A stretch of DNA of 64,000 nucleotides from Geobacter sp. AOG2 (GTDB lineage: Bacteria > Desulfobacterota > Desulfuromonadia > Geobacterales > Pseudopelobacteraceae). The notes beneath the pieces were generated by a model. The model saw only the letters and a program-made list of their open reading frames with translations. It had not been told where the DNA came from and did not search any database. The stretch spans positions 62,001 through 126,000 of the forward strand of contig NZ_BLJA01000001.1 in NCBI RefSeq assembly GCF_019972295.1. The letters are read 5' to 3'. Below, in pieces: positions 7,932-15,828 of this stretch (position 1 is its first letter; the number at the start of each line of letters is the position of its first letter). The position numbers and the translations under genes are program-made.

Positions 7932-8193
7932 GGACGAAGAACGCCGCGCCGCGGCCCTGACCTACAAACAGGGCTATTATGCCCCCGTGGTCGTTGCCAG
8001 GGGCAAGGGGGTGATGGCCGAGGCGATCATCGCCTGCGCGCGCGAGGCGGGGGTCTATGTCCACGAGTCACCGGAACTGGTCAACCTGCTGATGCAGGTG
8101 GACACCGACCAGTTCATCCCGCCGGAATTGTACCGCGCCGTGGCGGAGGTGTTGGTGTGGCTGTACGGAATCGAACAGGAATCAGGTTGTTGA
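7918..8193 (+). CDS. Stand-alone FlhB C-terminal domain protein (FlhX/FlhB2 type)
   Basis: 91 residues aligning with the part of FlhB just after the NPTH autocleavage site: YYAPVVVARGKGVMAEAIIA and IPPELYRAVAEVLVWLYG match FlhB LAPVVIAKGADVMAQAIKK and IPESLYAAVAEVLAYVY, encoded at 31400-31600. It has no membrane segments and no NPTH, so it corresponds to the FlhB-CC fragment made as a separate protein. Such FlhX proteins are known to substitute in part for FlhB-CC. The last codons and the stop are within repeat copy 5 (GGTTGTTGA encodes Gly-Cys-stop). Confidence 0.8.
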   Translation: MKSRKDEERRAAALTYKQGYYAPVVVARGKGVMAEAIIACAREAGVYVHESPELVNLLMQVDTDQFIPPELYRAVAEVLVWLYGIEQESGC

Positions 8194-8405
8194 AAAACAG
8201 CCAGCTTAGCGCCTAACGGCGTCCCGCTAAACGGGATGACTACGCTATCGCTCCGTCACCGATAATTATGCTCACGCATAATTATACGCCGCTGTCCTCG
8301 AAAGCCCTTTTGTGCGGCGTAGCGCTGCTACGCCTCCTCGGGTCTCCCTGCGGGTGCGACGATCTGACTATTTTTGAACAACCTGGGTTTTCAACAGTCT
8401 GTTAG
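8183..8405 (+). repeat. Dispersed modular hairpin repeat, copy 5 (long form)
   Basis: Forward copy overlapping the 3' end of the FlhX-type gene: AGGTTGTTGAAAAACAGCCA at the left, CCCGCTAAACGGG, ATAATTATGC-TCAC-GCATAATTAT, GGCGTAGCGCTGCTACGCC, GATCTGACTATTTTTGAACA, then TTTTCAACAGTCTGTTAG. It provides the stop codon of the preceding gene. Confidence 0.9.
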
Positions 8406-8417
8406 AGGGAGGGAACA

Positions 8418-9827
8418 ATGCAGATCAAATTCGGAACCGACGGCTGGCGGGGGGTCATTGCCCGCGATTTCACCTTTGACAACCTTTCCCGGGTGGCCCA
8501 GGCCACCATGGATTATCTCAACCGTGACGGTTCAGGCGCCCAAGGGTTGGTGATCGGCTATGACCGGCGCTTCCTCTCCCGCGAGTTCGCCCGGCGCGTT
8601 GCCGAAGTGGCGGCGGGCAACGGCATACGCGTCCGCCTGACCGACGGCTATGCGCCGACACCGGCCGTGTCGTGGGCGGTTCGCGAATTGGGGGCCGGGG
8701 CGGGCGTCATGATCACGGCAAGCCATAACCCTCCGGAATACAACGGCTTCAAGGTCAAAGAGTCTTTCGGCGGCTCGGCCCGCCCCTCCACCACAAAGGT
8801 GTTGGAGGAGATCGTCGCCTTCAATCAGGCCAACGACCGTCGCGTGGTGGCAACCCCCTTCGAGGAGGCCCTGGAGAAGGGGATGGTTGAATTTTTCGAC
8901 CCCTGTGCGGGCTATTTCCGCCAGATCGGCCGCTATGTGGATCTGGAGCTGATCGCCAAAGCCGGCATTCCGGTCGTCGTCGACCCTATGTACGGTGCCG
9001 GTTCTGGTTTCCTGCCCCGCCTGCTGGCCGGGGTCCACGAGATCCACAACAGCGAGAACCCCTCTTTCGGAGGGCAGGCTCCCGAGCCGATCGGCGAGCA
9101 CCTCACGGAGCTCTCCGCGCTGCTCAGAGGCGGCGACTACCGGGTAGGGCTGGCTTTGGACGGTGATGCCGACCGGATCGGGGCAGTGGATGAGAACGGC
9201 GATTTTTTCTCGTCCCACTGTATCTTCACCGTCATCCTGCGGCACCTTATCGAGCACAAGGGGCTGCGGGGCGGCGTGGTCAAGACCGTCTCCACGACCC
9301 GCATGGTGGACCTTTTGGCCCGGAAATACGATCTGCCGCTGTTCGAGACCCCCATCGGCTTCAAGCATATCTGCGAGCTGATGCTGACGGAGGATATCCT
9401 CATGGGGGGCGAGGAGTCGGGCGGTCTGGGCGTCAAGGGCCATATCCCGGAGCGGGACGGCATCCTGCTGGGGTTGCTGCTGCTGGAGGCCGTGGCGGTA
9501 AGCGGGAAAGGTCTGCGCCGGCTCCTTGACGAAACCATGGACGAGATCGGGCACTTCTCCTACCGCCGTATCGACCGGCGTATCGAGGTTGCCGCCAAGG
9601 AACAACTCATTGCGCGTCTGAATGCCCGCCCTCCGGTCGAGATCGACGGCCGCCGGGTGGCTTCCACCAACTTCAGCGACGGCTTCAAATTCATCTTCGA
9701 GAACGGCGACTGGCTTTTGATCCGCCCCTCGGGGACCGAACCGGTCCTGCGGCTCTACAGCGAGGCCGGAACCCCGGAGCAGGTGGACCGGCTGCTGCGC
9801 GCGGCGGAGGTCCTGGCGGCGGCTTGA
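8418..9827 (+). CDS. Phosphoglucomutase/phosphomannomutase family protein
   Basis: 469 residues of the alpha-D-phosphohexomutase superfamily. All four landmarks are present: the phosphoserine loop GVMITASHNPPEYNG (Ser near residue 102), the Mg-binding loop LALDGDADRIGAVD (near 247), the sugar-recognition loop GGEESGG (near 330) and the phosphate-binding loop RPSGTEPVLRLYS (near 435). It interconverts hexose 1- and 6-phosphates to supply nucleotide sugars or glycogen. Motifs do not separate glucose from mannose specificity, so no symbol is given. A good ribosome site (GAGGGAGGG) precedes the ATG. It stands alone, between a repeat and the riboswitch region. Confidence 0.88.
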   Translation: MQIKFGTDGWRGVIARDFTFDNLSRVAQATMDYLNRDGSGAQGLVIGYDRRFLSREFARRVAEVAAGNGIRVRLTDGYAPTPAVSWAVRELGAGAGVMITASHNPPEYNGFKVKESFGGSARPSTTKVLEEIVAFNQANDRRVVATPFEEALEKGMVEFFDPCAGYFRQIGRYVDLELIAKAGIPVVVDPMYGAGSGFLPRLLAGVHEIHNSENPSFGGQAPEPIGEHLTELSALLRGGDYRVGLALDGDADRIGAVDENGDFFSSHCIFTVILRHLIEHKGLRGGVVKTVSTTRMVDLLARKYDLPLFETPIGFKHICELMLTEDILMGGEESGGLGVKGHIPERDGILLGLLLLEAVAVSGKGLRRLLDETMDEIGHFSYRRIDRRIEVAAKEQLIARLNARPPVEIDGRRVASTNFSDGFKFIFENGDWLLIRPSGTEPVLRLYSEAGTPEQVDRLLRAAEVLAAA

Positions 9828-9882
9828 AATACTGCGGTCAGGACCGCAAACAGCGAAAATTATACGGTATGGAATTAATAAC

Positions 9883-9911
9883 TTGACATATCCTCGTATA
9901 GTTTTTTATAT
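9883..9911 (+). promoter_or_regulatory. Sigma-70-type promoter upstream of the riboswitch
   Basis: TTGACA (9883-9888), a 17-base spacer, and TTATAT (9906-9911). The -35 box is a perfect match and the spacing is ideal. The predicted transcript would start about 20 bases before the aptamer, as expected for a riboswitch-controlled leader of the cheY operon. Confidence 0.75.
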
Positions 9912-9935
9912 CAAGGTAAGTTAGTATAATCAGCC

Positions 9936-10024
9936 AGCCATCAGAGGGCAAAACATGGGCAACCGTGTGACGCAAAGCCACCTGTCCACGCATCTTTATG
10001 GAAAGAGGGGCTATACGATCGGCT
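9936..10024 (+). ncRNA. GEMM-I class cyclic dinucleotide riboswitch aptamer
   Basis: Contains the GEMM-I core: AGGGCAAA, a hairpin ACAUGG-GCAA-CCGUGU with a GNRA loop, then GACGCAAAGCC. The closing stem pairs AGCCATC (9936-9942) with GATCGGCT (10017-10024) with one bulged C. A second arm forms around TCTTT-ATGG-AAAGA. Aligned by eye to the Vibrio Vc2 aptamer, the position equivalent to G20 is G and the A47 position in GCAAAGCC is kept, which favours c-di-GMP. Geobacteraceae also carry GEMM-I variants that sense 3',3'-cGAMP, so the ligand is inferred. A terminator follows, and the controlled genes are cheY-cheX-cheC. Confidence 0.85.
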
Positions 10025-10030
10025 CAGGAT

Positions 10031-10066
10031 AAAGCCTACTGCGGTTATCTGGGTAGGCTTTCTTTG
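10031..10066 (+). terminator. Riboswitch expression-platform terminator
   Basis: Perfect stem AAAGCCTAC (10031-10039) / GTAGGCTTT (10053-10061) with a 13-base loop, followed by TCTTTG. It lies 7 bases after the aptamer and about 130 bases before cheY, the usual position for transcriptional control by a GEMM riboswitch. The T-run is interrupted by one C and one G. Confidence 0.75.
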
Positions 10067-10198
10067 TGCGGAAGGCCGTAACATTAGAGAAATGATAAAA
10101 ATGGATGAATTTTGCTGTTTTTGTGATATTAGTTGCCACGTATAAATGAGCGTAAATACTAAGCCCAATGGGATACTTGAAAGAGGAGGATTACTGGC

Positions 10199-10564
10199 AT
10201 GGCGAATATTCTCATCGTTGACGATTCTTCCACAATGCGCAAGATCATTTCGCGTTCGCTCAGGCAGGCCGGCCTGACGGTTGATGAAATATATGAAGCG
10301 GGCGACGGTATCGAAGGGTTGAGCGTGCTTGCCTCCGGCAAGCCGGTTACACTGATCCTCTCGGATATCAACATGCCGAATATGGACGGCCTGGAATTCA
10401 TCAAGCAGGTCAGGGCCAACGGCAATCCGGTCCCGATCGTCATGATCACCACGGAGGGGGGCGAGGAGATCCTCAAGGAGGCTATCGCGAGCGGAGCCAG
10501 CGACAGCATCAAAAAGCCCTTTACGCCTGAACAGTTGCAGGAGAAACTGGGAGGGCTGATATGA
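10199..10564 (+). CDS. cheY: CheY-like single-domain response regulator
   Basis: 121 residues consisting only of a receiver domain. Catalytic residues are intact: acidic pair Asp8/Asp9 (VDDSSTMRK), phosphoacceptor Asp56 (LSDINMP), Thr in VMITTEGG and Lys in IKKPFTP. The VDDSSTMR start is characteristic of CheY. It is followed, with a 4-base overlap, by cheX, a phosphatase that acts on CheY-P. The ATG has a strong GAGGAGG site. First gene after the riboswitch terminator, so its expression should follow cyclic dinucleotide level. Confidence 0.88.
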   Translation: MANILIVDDSSTMRKIISRSLRQAGLTVDEIYEAGDGIEGLSVLASGKPVTLILSDINMPNMDGLEFIKQVRANGNPVPIVMITTEGGEEILKEAIASGASDSIKKPFTPEQLQEKLGGLI

Positions 10565-11067
10565 GCCTTAACGCCGACATCGCTGATACGGCACGATTTA
10601 CGGAAGAACAGCTCGCCCGGTACGTGATCGACGCCACCAAGGATGTTTTCTCCACGATGGTCATGATGGACCCGGCCGACGATTATCCTCTCAAGGAGCC
10701 CATTCACCGCTTTCAATGCAGCATCACCGGCATGGTGGGGTTCGCGGGCATCTATTCGGGGGTGATCTCCATACACTGTCCGGTCGCCCTGGCCCTTCAG
10801 ATTACCTCCAGCATGCTGGGCATGGAGTGCGAGGAGGTCAACGAGGACTTGAACGATGCCATCGGCGAAATCGCCAATATGCTGGGGGGCAGCGTCAAGC
10901 AGGTCCTGTCGAAGGGAGGGATGGATGTAAAACTCTCGATCCCGACGGTGATCTCCGGAGAAGACTATACCGTCAATTCGCTCTCCGATATCGACTGCGT
11001 CGTCATTCCCTTCAAGGTCAACGACAACAGGTTCCTCGTCGGACTCACCCTTAAGAAGGAAGACTAA
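10561..11067 (+). CDS. cheX: Chemotaxis phosphatase CheX
   Basis: 168 residues of the CheC/CheX/FliY phosphatase family. The catalytic ExxN motif is present as Glu103 and Asn106 in AIGEIANMLGG. A single ExxN motif and this length fit CheX, which dephosphorylates CheY-P. The start ATGA overlaps the cheY stop, indicating translational coupling of kinase target and phosphatase. The N-terminal stretch and the core MVGFAGIYSGVISIHCPVA follow the family fold. Confidence 0.85.
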   Translation: MSLNADIADTARFTEEQLARYVIDATKDVFSTMVMMDPADDYPLKEPIHRFQCSITGMVGFAGIYSGVISIHCPVALALQITSSMLGMECEEVNEDLNDAIGEIANMLGGSVKQVLSKGGMDVKLSIPTVISGEDYTVNSLSDIDCVVIPFKVNDNRFLVGLTLKKED

Positions 11068-11135
11068 CAGCGCATTGCGGGCGCAAGGTTGCTTGCCCCG
11101 CGCACAGCGCGATCCTGGACGGAAGACAACCCCCG

Positions 11136-12230
11136 ATGGATGGATATACCACGTTACATGAGATGTTGGCTTCTGCCCTGAAGCAGGCCGGCGAAGAAAG
11201 CGGCATGCTTTTGGGGCAGGAGCTTGCCATCACCCTTTCGGATTCGCTCAAGTCCAGCAAGACCTCCTATTTCGGCGGTCTTGAAGACGCCTGTTTCGTG
11301 ATCGGCGTCGAATCGCGGGAGTCTTACACCGGCCAGTTTTACCTGCTGTTCTCCCTGCGCGACGCCATCGTGATGAGCAGCATCCTGCTGGGCATCCCTC
11401 CCGCCCGTATCCAGGAAAAGAAGCGCCTGTGCATCATTGAAAGCGACGACATCGATGCCTTTGCCGAGATTGCCAACATGATCAACGGGGCGTTCAACAC
11501 CGTTTTTCAGGGCAGCCTCCCCAACAAGGTGCATCTGAAGTTGCTTTCACCCAAAAAGTTTATCCCCGAAGTCGACGAGTTGAGCGAGAGCGAGCCGCTC
11601 CCCGAGGGCGATTACCTCATGTTCCGCTCGAAACTCGAGATGCCGGACCAGGAATTGAACTACCTGGATGTGCTCATACCCGTTGGGTTGGGCAACCAGT
11701 TCGATCCCCCCAGCGAGGAACCGGCGGCCCCTCCGGCGGAGGAGGAGACCGACCAGGCGGCCCCGGCCGAGGATACCCCGGCACAGCCGCAAGCCCAGGA
11801 TGGCGAAAGTGTTACGGCCGCCCAGGCGCTTGAGTCCGGTTCGGCGGATAGCGGGATCGACAGCGTCGTGGTTCTGGAGGACGATGGCGAAGCGCGCCGC
11901 CAGATGGTGGCGGTGGCGGTTTTGAGCGGTTATCAGGTAGTTGAAGGGACGCTCAACGCCGATATCAAGGAACTCTTTGCCGGCCGCAACGTGCGGCTGG
12001 TGTTGATAGGTTCGCAGGATGCGAATGACCACGAACTGGCGGTCTGCATCAAGGTCAACGCCATTCGCCAGGATTCCCCGCCCCCGATTATCATGAGTGC
12101 CCAGCGTTGGACCCGGACAGCCGTATTGAAGGCATTGAAATACGGCGCGCGGGAGATTATCATCAAACCGTGTAGCGAAGAGGAACTGATTGCCAAGGTG
12201 CGCAGGTTCTGTAACCCGCCGGTGCAGTAG
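11136..12230 (+). CDS. CheC-like phosphatase domain fused to a degenerate receiver domain
   Basis: 364 residues in three parts. Residues 1-190 are CheC/CheX-like with an ExxN motif at Glu111/Asn114 (AFAEIANMINGAFNTVF). Residues about 195-240 form a Pro/Glu/Ala-rich linker. Residues 241-364 look like a response-regulator receiver, with an acidic pair in VVVLEDDGEARR and the Lys in IIIKPCSEEELIAKVRRF. The expected phosphoacceptor region reads VRLVLIGSQDA, so the Asp is replaced and the domain is probably a pseudo-receiver used for binding. It lies in the riboswitch-led operon after cheX. Likely role: a phosphatase or switch adaptor acting on CheY-P; exact function unknown. Confidence 0.7.
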   Translation: MDGYTTLHEMLASALKQAGEESGMLLGQELAITLSDSLKSSKTSYFGGLEDACFVIGVESRESYTGQFYLLFSLRDAIVMSSILLGIPPARIQEKKRLCIIESDDIDAFAEIANMINGAFNTVFQGSLPNKVHLKLLSPKKFIPEVDELSESEPLPEGDYLMFRSKLEMPDQELNYLDVLIPVGLGNQFDPPSEEPAAPPAEEETDQAAPAEDTPAQPQAQDGESVTAAQALESGSADSGIDSVVVLEDDGEARRQMVAVAVLSGYQVVEGTLNADIKELFAGRNVRLVLIGSQDANDHELAVCIKVNAIRQDSPPPIIMSAQRWTRTAVLKALKYGAREIIIKPCSEEELIAKVRRFCNPPVQ

Positions 12231-12259
12231 CGGCCCGTAACGGGCGGGGGGGTCCCTTT

Positions 12260-14380
12260 ATGTTGTCTTATCGGTGCGGCATACGCACGCTGATGCGTGG
12301 CATGACTTTCGCGGCTGCCATGCCGATGGTGCTTTCGGCCATGCTTGCCATGGGGTTTTGCCCGTCCTCAGCCCAGGCCTCCATCCCTAACCACGTGTTC
12401 CGGGTCGATATCAGACCCAAACAAGGGTATACGCGTATAATTCTGCGGTTCAAAGAAGATCCGCGCTTTTCCGTTGTGTCCCTGCCCGGCAACAGGTTGC
12501 GGCTGGAGCTCCAGGAGACGGACGGCCCGCTTTTCCACAAATACCGCCGCTATTCCGATTCCAGCATCGGCGGCCTGCTCTTCACCCGGCGGGGCGCGGA
12601 CCTGAACGTTACGTTTCAAACGGCGCCCGGAACCGGCTGGCGGGATATCAGCGTCGCGGGCACCTGCGCCATTACCCTGGATATCGGCAAAAAGTTCAGC
12701 CCGGCCCCTCCCCGCCTGTATATTGCCGGGCGCGAAAGGATCTGGGACGGTGCGGAGAAGCTGGTGCGGGATTTTGACCCCCCGCTGAAAACGGACATCC
12801 CCTTCCTGCCGACCGACCGGCAGATTCTGAAGAATATCCTTAACGACAGCGACCAACAGGCGTTCATTGCGGCCGAGGCGGCCCTCTACAAAGGCTTTCT
12901 GACCGAAGCCGAGGAGCCCTTCACCCAGTTCGCCTCCCGGCAGAGCGCGGTGAGGCCGCTGGCCCTCTACCGCCTCGGCGAAACATGGTATAAGCTGCAG
13001 AAGTACCCCCAGGCGCTGGCCGCCTTTCGCGAAGCCGAGAAGCTCTGGCCGGCATACCTCGTGTTCAACCCGAGTGTTACGTTCTATTATGGGGACAGCA
13101 TCGCCCGGAGCGGCGACCTCGCCAGCGCCCGCGTACTCCTTGCCCGCCTGATCGCCCGGCTTGCGGACAAGAAATTCGCCCCTACCCTGCTGGTACGGCT
13201 GGCCGATATCCTGACGCGCCAGGGGCACGACCCGGAGGCCCTGGCCATCTATCGAACGGTGGCGGACAACTTCCCGGACAACAAGGCCAACCAGATGGCG
13301 CAGTTGCGCCTGGCCGACCGCGATTTTTTCCGCGCCACCCCGTGGGACCACCAGCGCCTGAGCGACCTCTACCTGGAGATTTCGCGCCAGAGCAGCGATG
13401 TGGACATGCGCGAGGAGGCGCTGTTCAAGCATGCCTTGCTGAATGCCATAAACGGCGAGGCGTCCGATGCCCTGCAGCAACTCGTGACGTTTCAGAAACG
13501 GTTCCCGCGCGGAGTCTATGCCACGGTGTGCCGCACCATCCGGGAGGTCCTGGTTGCCCAGGTTTACCATGAAAGCGCCTGGGGCAAGGATGCCCCCGGT
13601 CTGATCAGGTTTGTCGAGGAGCATCAGGACTACCTGGCCGCCTGCATGGACCTGCCCGACTTTCTCCCGAATGTGGCCAAAGCGTTCGATGAGGCGGGCC
13701 AGCCCATCGAACTGATCAAATTCTATACGACCCTGCTCGATCACCAATGGGCGGCCGCCAGCGCCCCGTACCTCTATGAGGAGGTTGCCTCCAATGCGGA
13801 TCTTCTCGGCGATAGCGTCCTGGCCGAGAAAACCCTGCGCACCTTCTTGCGGAAATACCCCGCCCATCCCCGGGCGCGGCTTATGCTGGAGCGTTTGGGA
13901 GCCATGTATTTCATGGACGGCAAGTATCAGGAGGCCCGGGACACCCTGCTATGGCTGCTCAACAAGAAGGAGCACGCCCTGAAGGCCGAAAGCTACTATT
14001 ATCTCGGCCGCTCCTTGTGGGAGCAAAAGGGCGGCCCCCAGGCCGATAAGGCAATGACCCTCTACATTGCCACGGCCGGCCGGGATGAAAAGGATACCCG
14101 TTTCCTGCCCGACGCCTATTACGTGGCCGCCTCGGCGCGCCTGGCATCGGGGGACCGCAAGGGCGCCCTGCGTCTGCTCGACGCGGGCATCAAGCTGCCC
14201 GGCAACGACCGTAGCGAAGAATTCCTCTACAAGGCGGGCGAGATCAATTCCCTTGAGGGGAAAAAGCAGGTCGCCCGCTCGTATTTCGAGCAAGTGGTAA
14301 AAAAAGGCAAGGACGGGGATTGGAAAAGGCTGGCCCAGCAGGCCATGGATTCCTTGGGTCCAGAGCCGGTCAAGCGGTAA
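12260..14380 (+). CDS. Exported AMIN-like/TPR repeat protein
   Basis: 706 residues. An N-terminal signal peptide ends near PSSAQA (about residue 39). Residues 45-145 resemble an AMIN domain (VFRVDIRPKQGYTRIILRF ... VAGTCAITLDIG), a periplasmic peptidoglycan-targeting module. The rest is helical with TPR-type repeats (AALYKGFLTEAEEPF; ALYRLGETWYKLQKYPQAL; AESYYYLGRSLWEQKGG). It is probably a periplasmic scaffold. It ends the che block and immediately precedes the flgB promoter, so a role in flagellum placement or wall remodelling is plausible but inferred. ATG at 12293 is an alternative start giving a shorter signal peptide. Confidence 0.65.
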   Translation: MLSYRCGIRTLMRGMTFAAAMPMVLSAMLAMGFCPSSAQASIPNHVFRVDIRPKQGYTRIILRFKEDPRFSVVSLPGNRLRLELQETDGPLFHKYRRYSDSSIGGLLFTRRGADLNVTFQTAPGTGWRDISVAGTCAITLDIGKKFSPAPPRLYIAGRERIWDGAEKLVRDFDPPLKTDIPFLPTDRQILKNILNDSDQQAFIAAEAALYKGFLTEAEEPFTQFASRQSAVRPLALYRLGETWYKLQKYPQALAAFREAEKLWPAYLVFNPSVTFYYGDSIARSGDLASARVLLARLIARLADKKFAPTLLVRLADILTRQGHDPEALAIYRTVADNFPDNKANQMAQLRLADRDFFRATPWDHQRLSDLYLEISRQSSDVDMREEALFKHALLNAINGEASDALQQLVTFQKRFPRGVYATVCRTIREVLVAQVYHESAWGKDAPGLIRFVEEHQDYLAACMDLPDFLPNVAKAFDEAGQPIELIKFYTTLLDHQWAAASAPYLYEEVASNADLLGDSVLAEKTLRTFLRKYPAHPRARLMLERLGAMYFMDGKYQEARDTLLWLLNKKEHALKAESYYYLGRSLWEQKGGPQADKAMTLYIATAGRDEKDTRFLPDAYYVAASARLASGDRKGALRLLDAGIKLPGNDRSEEFLYKAGEINSLEGKKQVARSYFEQVVKKGKDGDWKRLAQQAMDSLGPEPVKR

Positions 14381-14400
14381 CCGGCGGAAGCGTCGCAACT

Positions 14401-14431
14401 GTCAATAATCAGACCCGGTCAAAAAACCGAC
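14401..14431 (+). promoter_or_regulatory. Tandem GTC-N8-GAC inverted motifs upstream of the flgB sigma-54-type promoter
   Basis: GTCAATAATCAGAC (14401-14414) and GTCAAAAAACCGAC (14418-14431) both have the form GTC-N8-GAC. The first shares GTCAATAAT with a motif upstream of flhA (31647-31660). Their position upstream of a sigma-54-like promoter suggests binding sites for an enhancer-binding activator; inference only. Confidence 0.4.
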
Positions 14432-14439
14432 ACGAATTG

Positions 14440-14455
14440 TGGCAAAACTGTGGCA
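14440..14455 (+). promoter_or_regulatory. Sigma-54-type promoter for the flgB operon
   Basis: TGGCA (14440-14444) and TGGCA (14451-14455) place the GG and GC dinucleotides 12 bases apart, matching the -24/-12 geometry (consensus TGGCAC-N5-TTGCA). It lies about 150 bases before the flgB start, in the only sizeable gap before the flagellar operon. Confidence 0.6.
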
Positions 14456-14602
14456 GAACTGTGCACAGGCAATTGCTGTTGGCGATGTCATGATGACGGG
14501 CTCCTTCGTGCAATAGCCGCCTGTTCCTGCCTGACCCGCAAAACGGAACGCATTTTGCATTAAGGGTCACGGTGCGTTCTTTTATCGAAGGGGAGGTTCA
14601 CC

Positions 14603-15025
14603 ATGCCGGTTGACGGAATTTTTGGCACAACCATTGACCTGTTGGGCAAGAATATAGATTTGCGGACCAAAAACCAGAACCTGATCTCATCGAATATCGC
14701 CAATGCGGAAACCCCCAATTACACCCCCAAGGCTTTGGAGTTCGAGCAGGAGTTGCAGGATGCGGTCAAAAACGGCAGCAAGGGGACACCGGCCATTACC
14801 AACCCGCGGCACCTGCCGTTGAAAGGGGCCGCGACCCGTCTCCAGTCCGTGACGGGCCAGGTCGTCGAGACCCCCGCCAAGACCCCCGGCAACGACGGCA
14901 ACTCGGTGGAATTGGAGAACGAGATGAGCAGGATGGTGGAGAACCAGATCATGTACAACGCCTCGGTCCAGATGCTCTCCAAAAAGTTCAGCGATTTGAG
15001 TATGGCGATCAAGGGAGGTAATTGA
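14603..15025 (+). CDS. flgB: Flagellar proximal rod protein FlgB
   Basis: 140 residues with the rod/hook N-terminal signature (LIDLRTKNQNLISSNIANAETPNY-type; the segment LISSNIANAETPNYTPKAL is visible) and a C-terminal helix with NASVQMLSKKFSDLSMAIKG. Length matches FlgB. It forms part of the proximal rod of the flagellar basal body, exported by the flagellar type III apparatus. It is the first gene after the sigma-54-type promoter and overlaps flgC by one base. A GGGGAGG site precedes the ATG. Confidence 0.92.
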   Translation: MPVDGIFGTTIDLLGKNIDLRTKNQNLISSNIANAETPNYTPKALEFEQELQDAVKNGSKGTPAITNPRHLPLKGAATRLQSVTGQVVETPAKTPGNDGNSVELENEMSRMVENQIMYNASVQMLSKKFSDLSMAIKGGN

Positions 15026-15462
15026 TGGATTTTTTCAGCTCGATGAATATCAGCTCCTCGGCCCTTACGGCTGAGCGGACCAGGATGAACCTGATCTCCA
15101 GCAATCTGGCCAACGCCAGTACAACCCGGACCGCCGAGGGCGGGCCGTACAAACGCAAGGATGCGGTCTTCGCCGCAACCCCCGTGGAGAGCCGCTTCAA
15201 CCGGGCGCTGAACAGCGCCGCCGGCCAGCAGGCCAGCCAGGTGGAGATCACGGAGATCGTCGAGGACCAGAATCCTCCGCGCATGCAGTACGACCCCGGC
15301 AACCCCGACGCAAACGCCCAGGGCTACGTGGCCATGCCCAATGTGAATGTGGTTGAGGAGATGGCCGACATGATCAACGCAAGCCGCAGTTATGAAGCCA
15401 ATGTGACGGCGGTGCAGGCGGCCAAGAGCATGGCGCTCAAAACCCTCGAAATCGGCAAATAG
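15025..15462 (+). CDS. flgC: Flagellar proximal rod protein FlgC
   Basis: 145 residues with the rod signature LISSNLANASTTRTAEGGPY near the N-terminus and the C-terminal VEEMADMINASRSYEANVTA common to FlgC/FlgG. Start ATG at 15025 shares its A with the flgB stop TGA and follows GGGAGG at good spacing; the upstream TTG is not needed. Assembles in the proximal rod with FlgB, FlgF and FliE. Confidence 0.92.
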   Translation: MDFFSSMNISSSALTAERTRMNLISSNLANASTTRTAEGGPYKRKDAVFAATPVESRFNRALNSAAGQQASQVEITEIVEDQNPPRMQYDPGNPDANAQGYVAMPNVNVVEEMADMINASRSYEANVTAVQAAKSMALKTLEIGK

Positions 15463-15525
15463 TTACCCAGCCGGGCCCTGGCACCGAACGGTGCGTGACC
15501 GGTTGAACCCTCAGGGAGGTTTAGT

Positions 15526-15828
15526 GTGGAATTGAAAGGTATTGGAAGCGATCTCGGCCTCGGCGCGGCACTCCCCGGAGTCAGCGGGACAAAATCGACG
15601 TCGGTGGTCGAAGGGGCCGGAAAATTTTTCAGTGAGCTCGTTTCCAAGGTAAACGACATGCAGACGCAGTCCGACCAGGCCATTCAAGGGCTTGCCACGG
15701 GAGAGAACAAGAATCTCCATGAGGTGATGATCTCCATGGAAAAGGCCAGCATTTCCTTCCAGTTCCTGGCCCAGGTGCGTAATAAGGCTGTGGAGGCCTA
15801 TCAGGAAGTGATGCGCATGCAGGTGTAG
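15526..15828 (+). CDS. fliE: Flagellar hook-basal body protein FliE
   Basis: 100 residues. The C-terminal segment [20 protein letters not shown] and [17 protein letters not shown] is diagnostic of FliE, the adaptor between the MS ring and the rod. The GTG start is preceded by GGGAGGT at normal distance. Lies between flgC and fliF in the usual flgB-flgC-fliE-fliF order, with repeat copy 6 directly after the stop. Confidence 0.92.
   Translation: MELKGIGSDLGLGAALPGVSGTKSTSVVEGAGKFFSELVSKVNDMQTQSDQAIQGLATGENKNLHEVMISMEKASISFQFLAQVRNKAVEAYQEVMRMQV

Noticed and set aside
9834-9849. GCGGTC/GACCGC hairpin after the phosphomutase as a terminator
   Set aside because: The loop is only 2-3 bases and there is no T-run, so termination is not supported.
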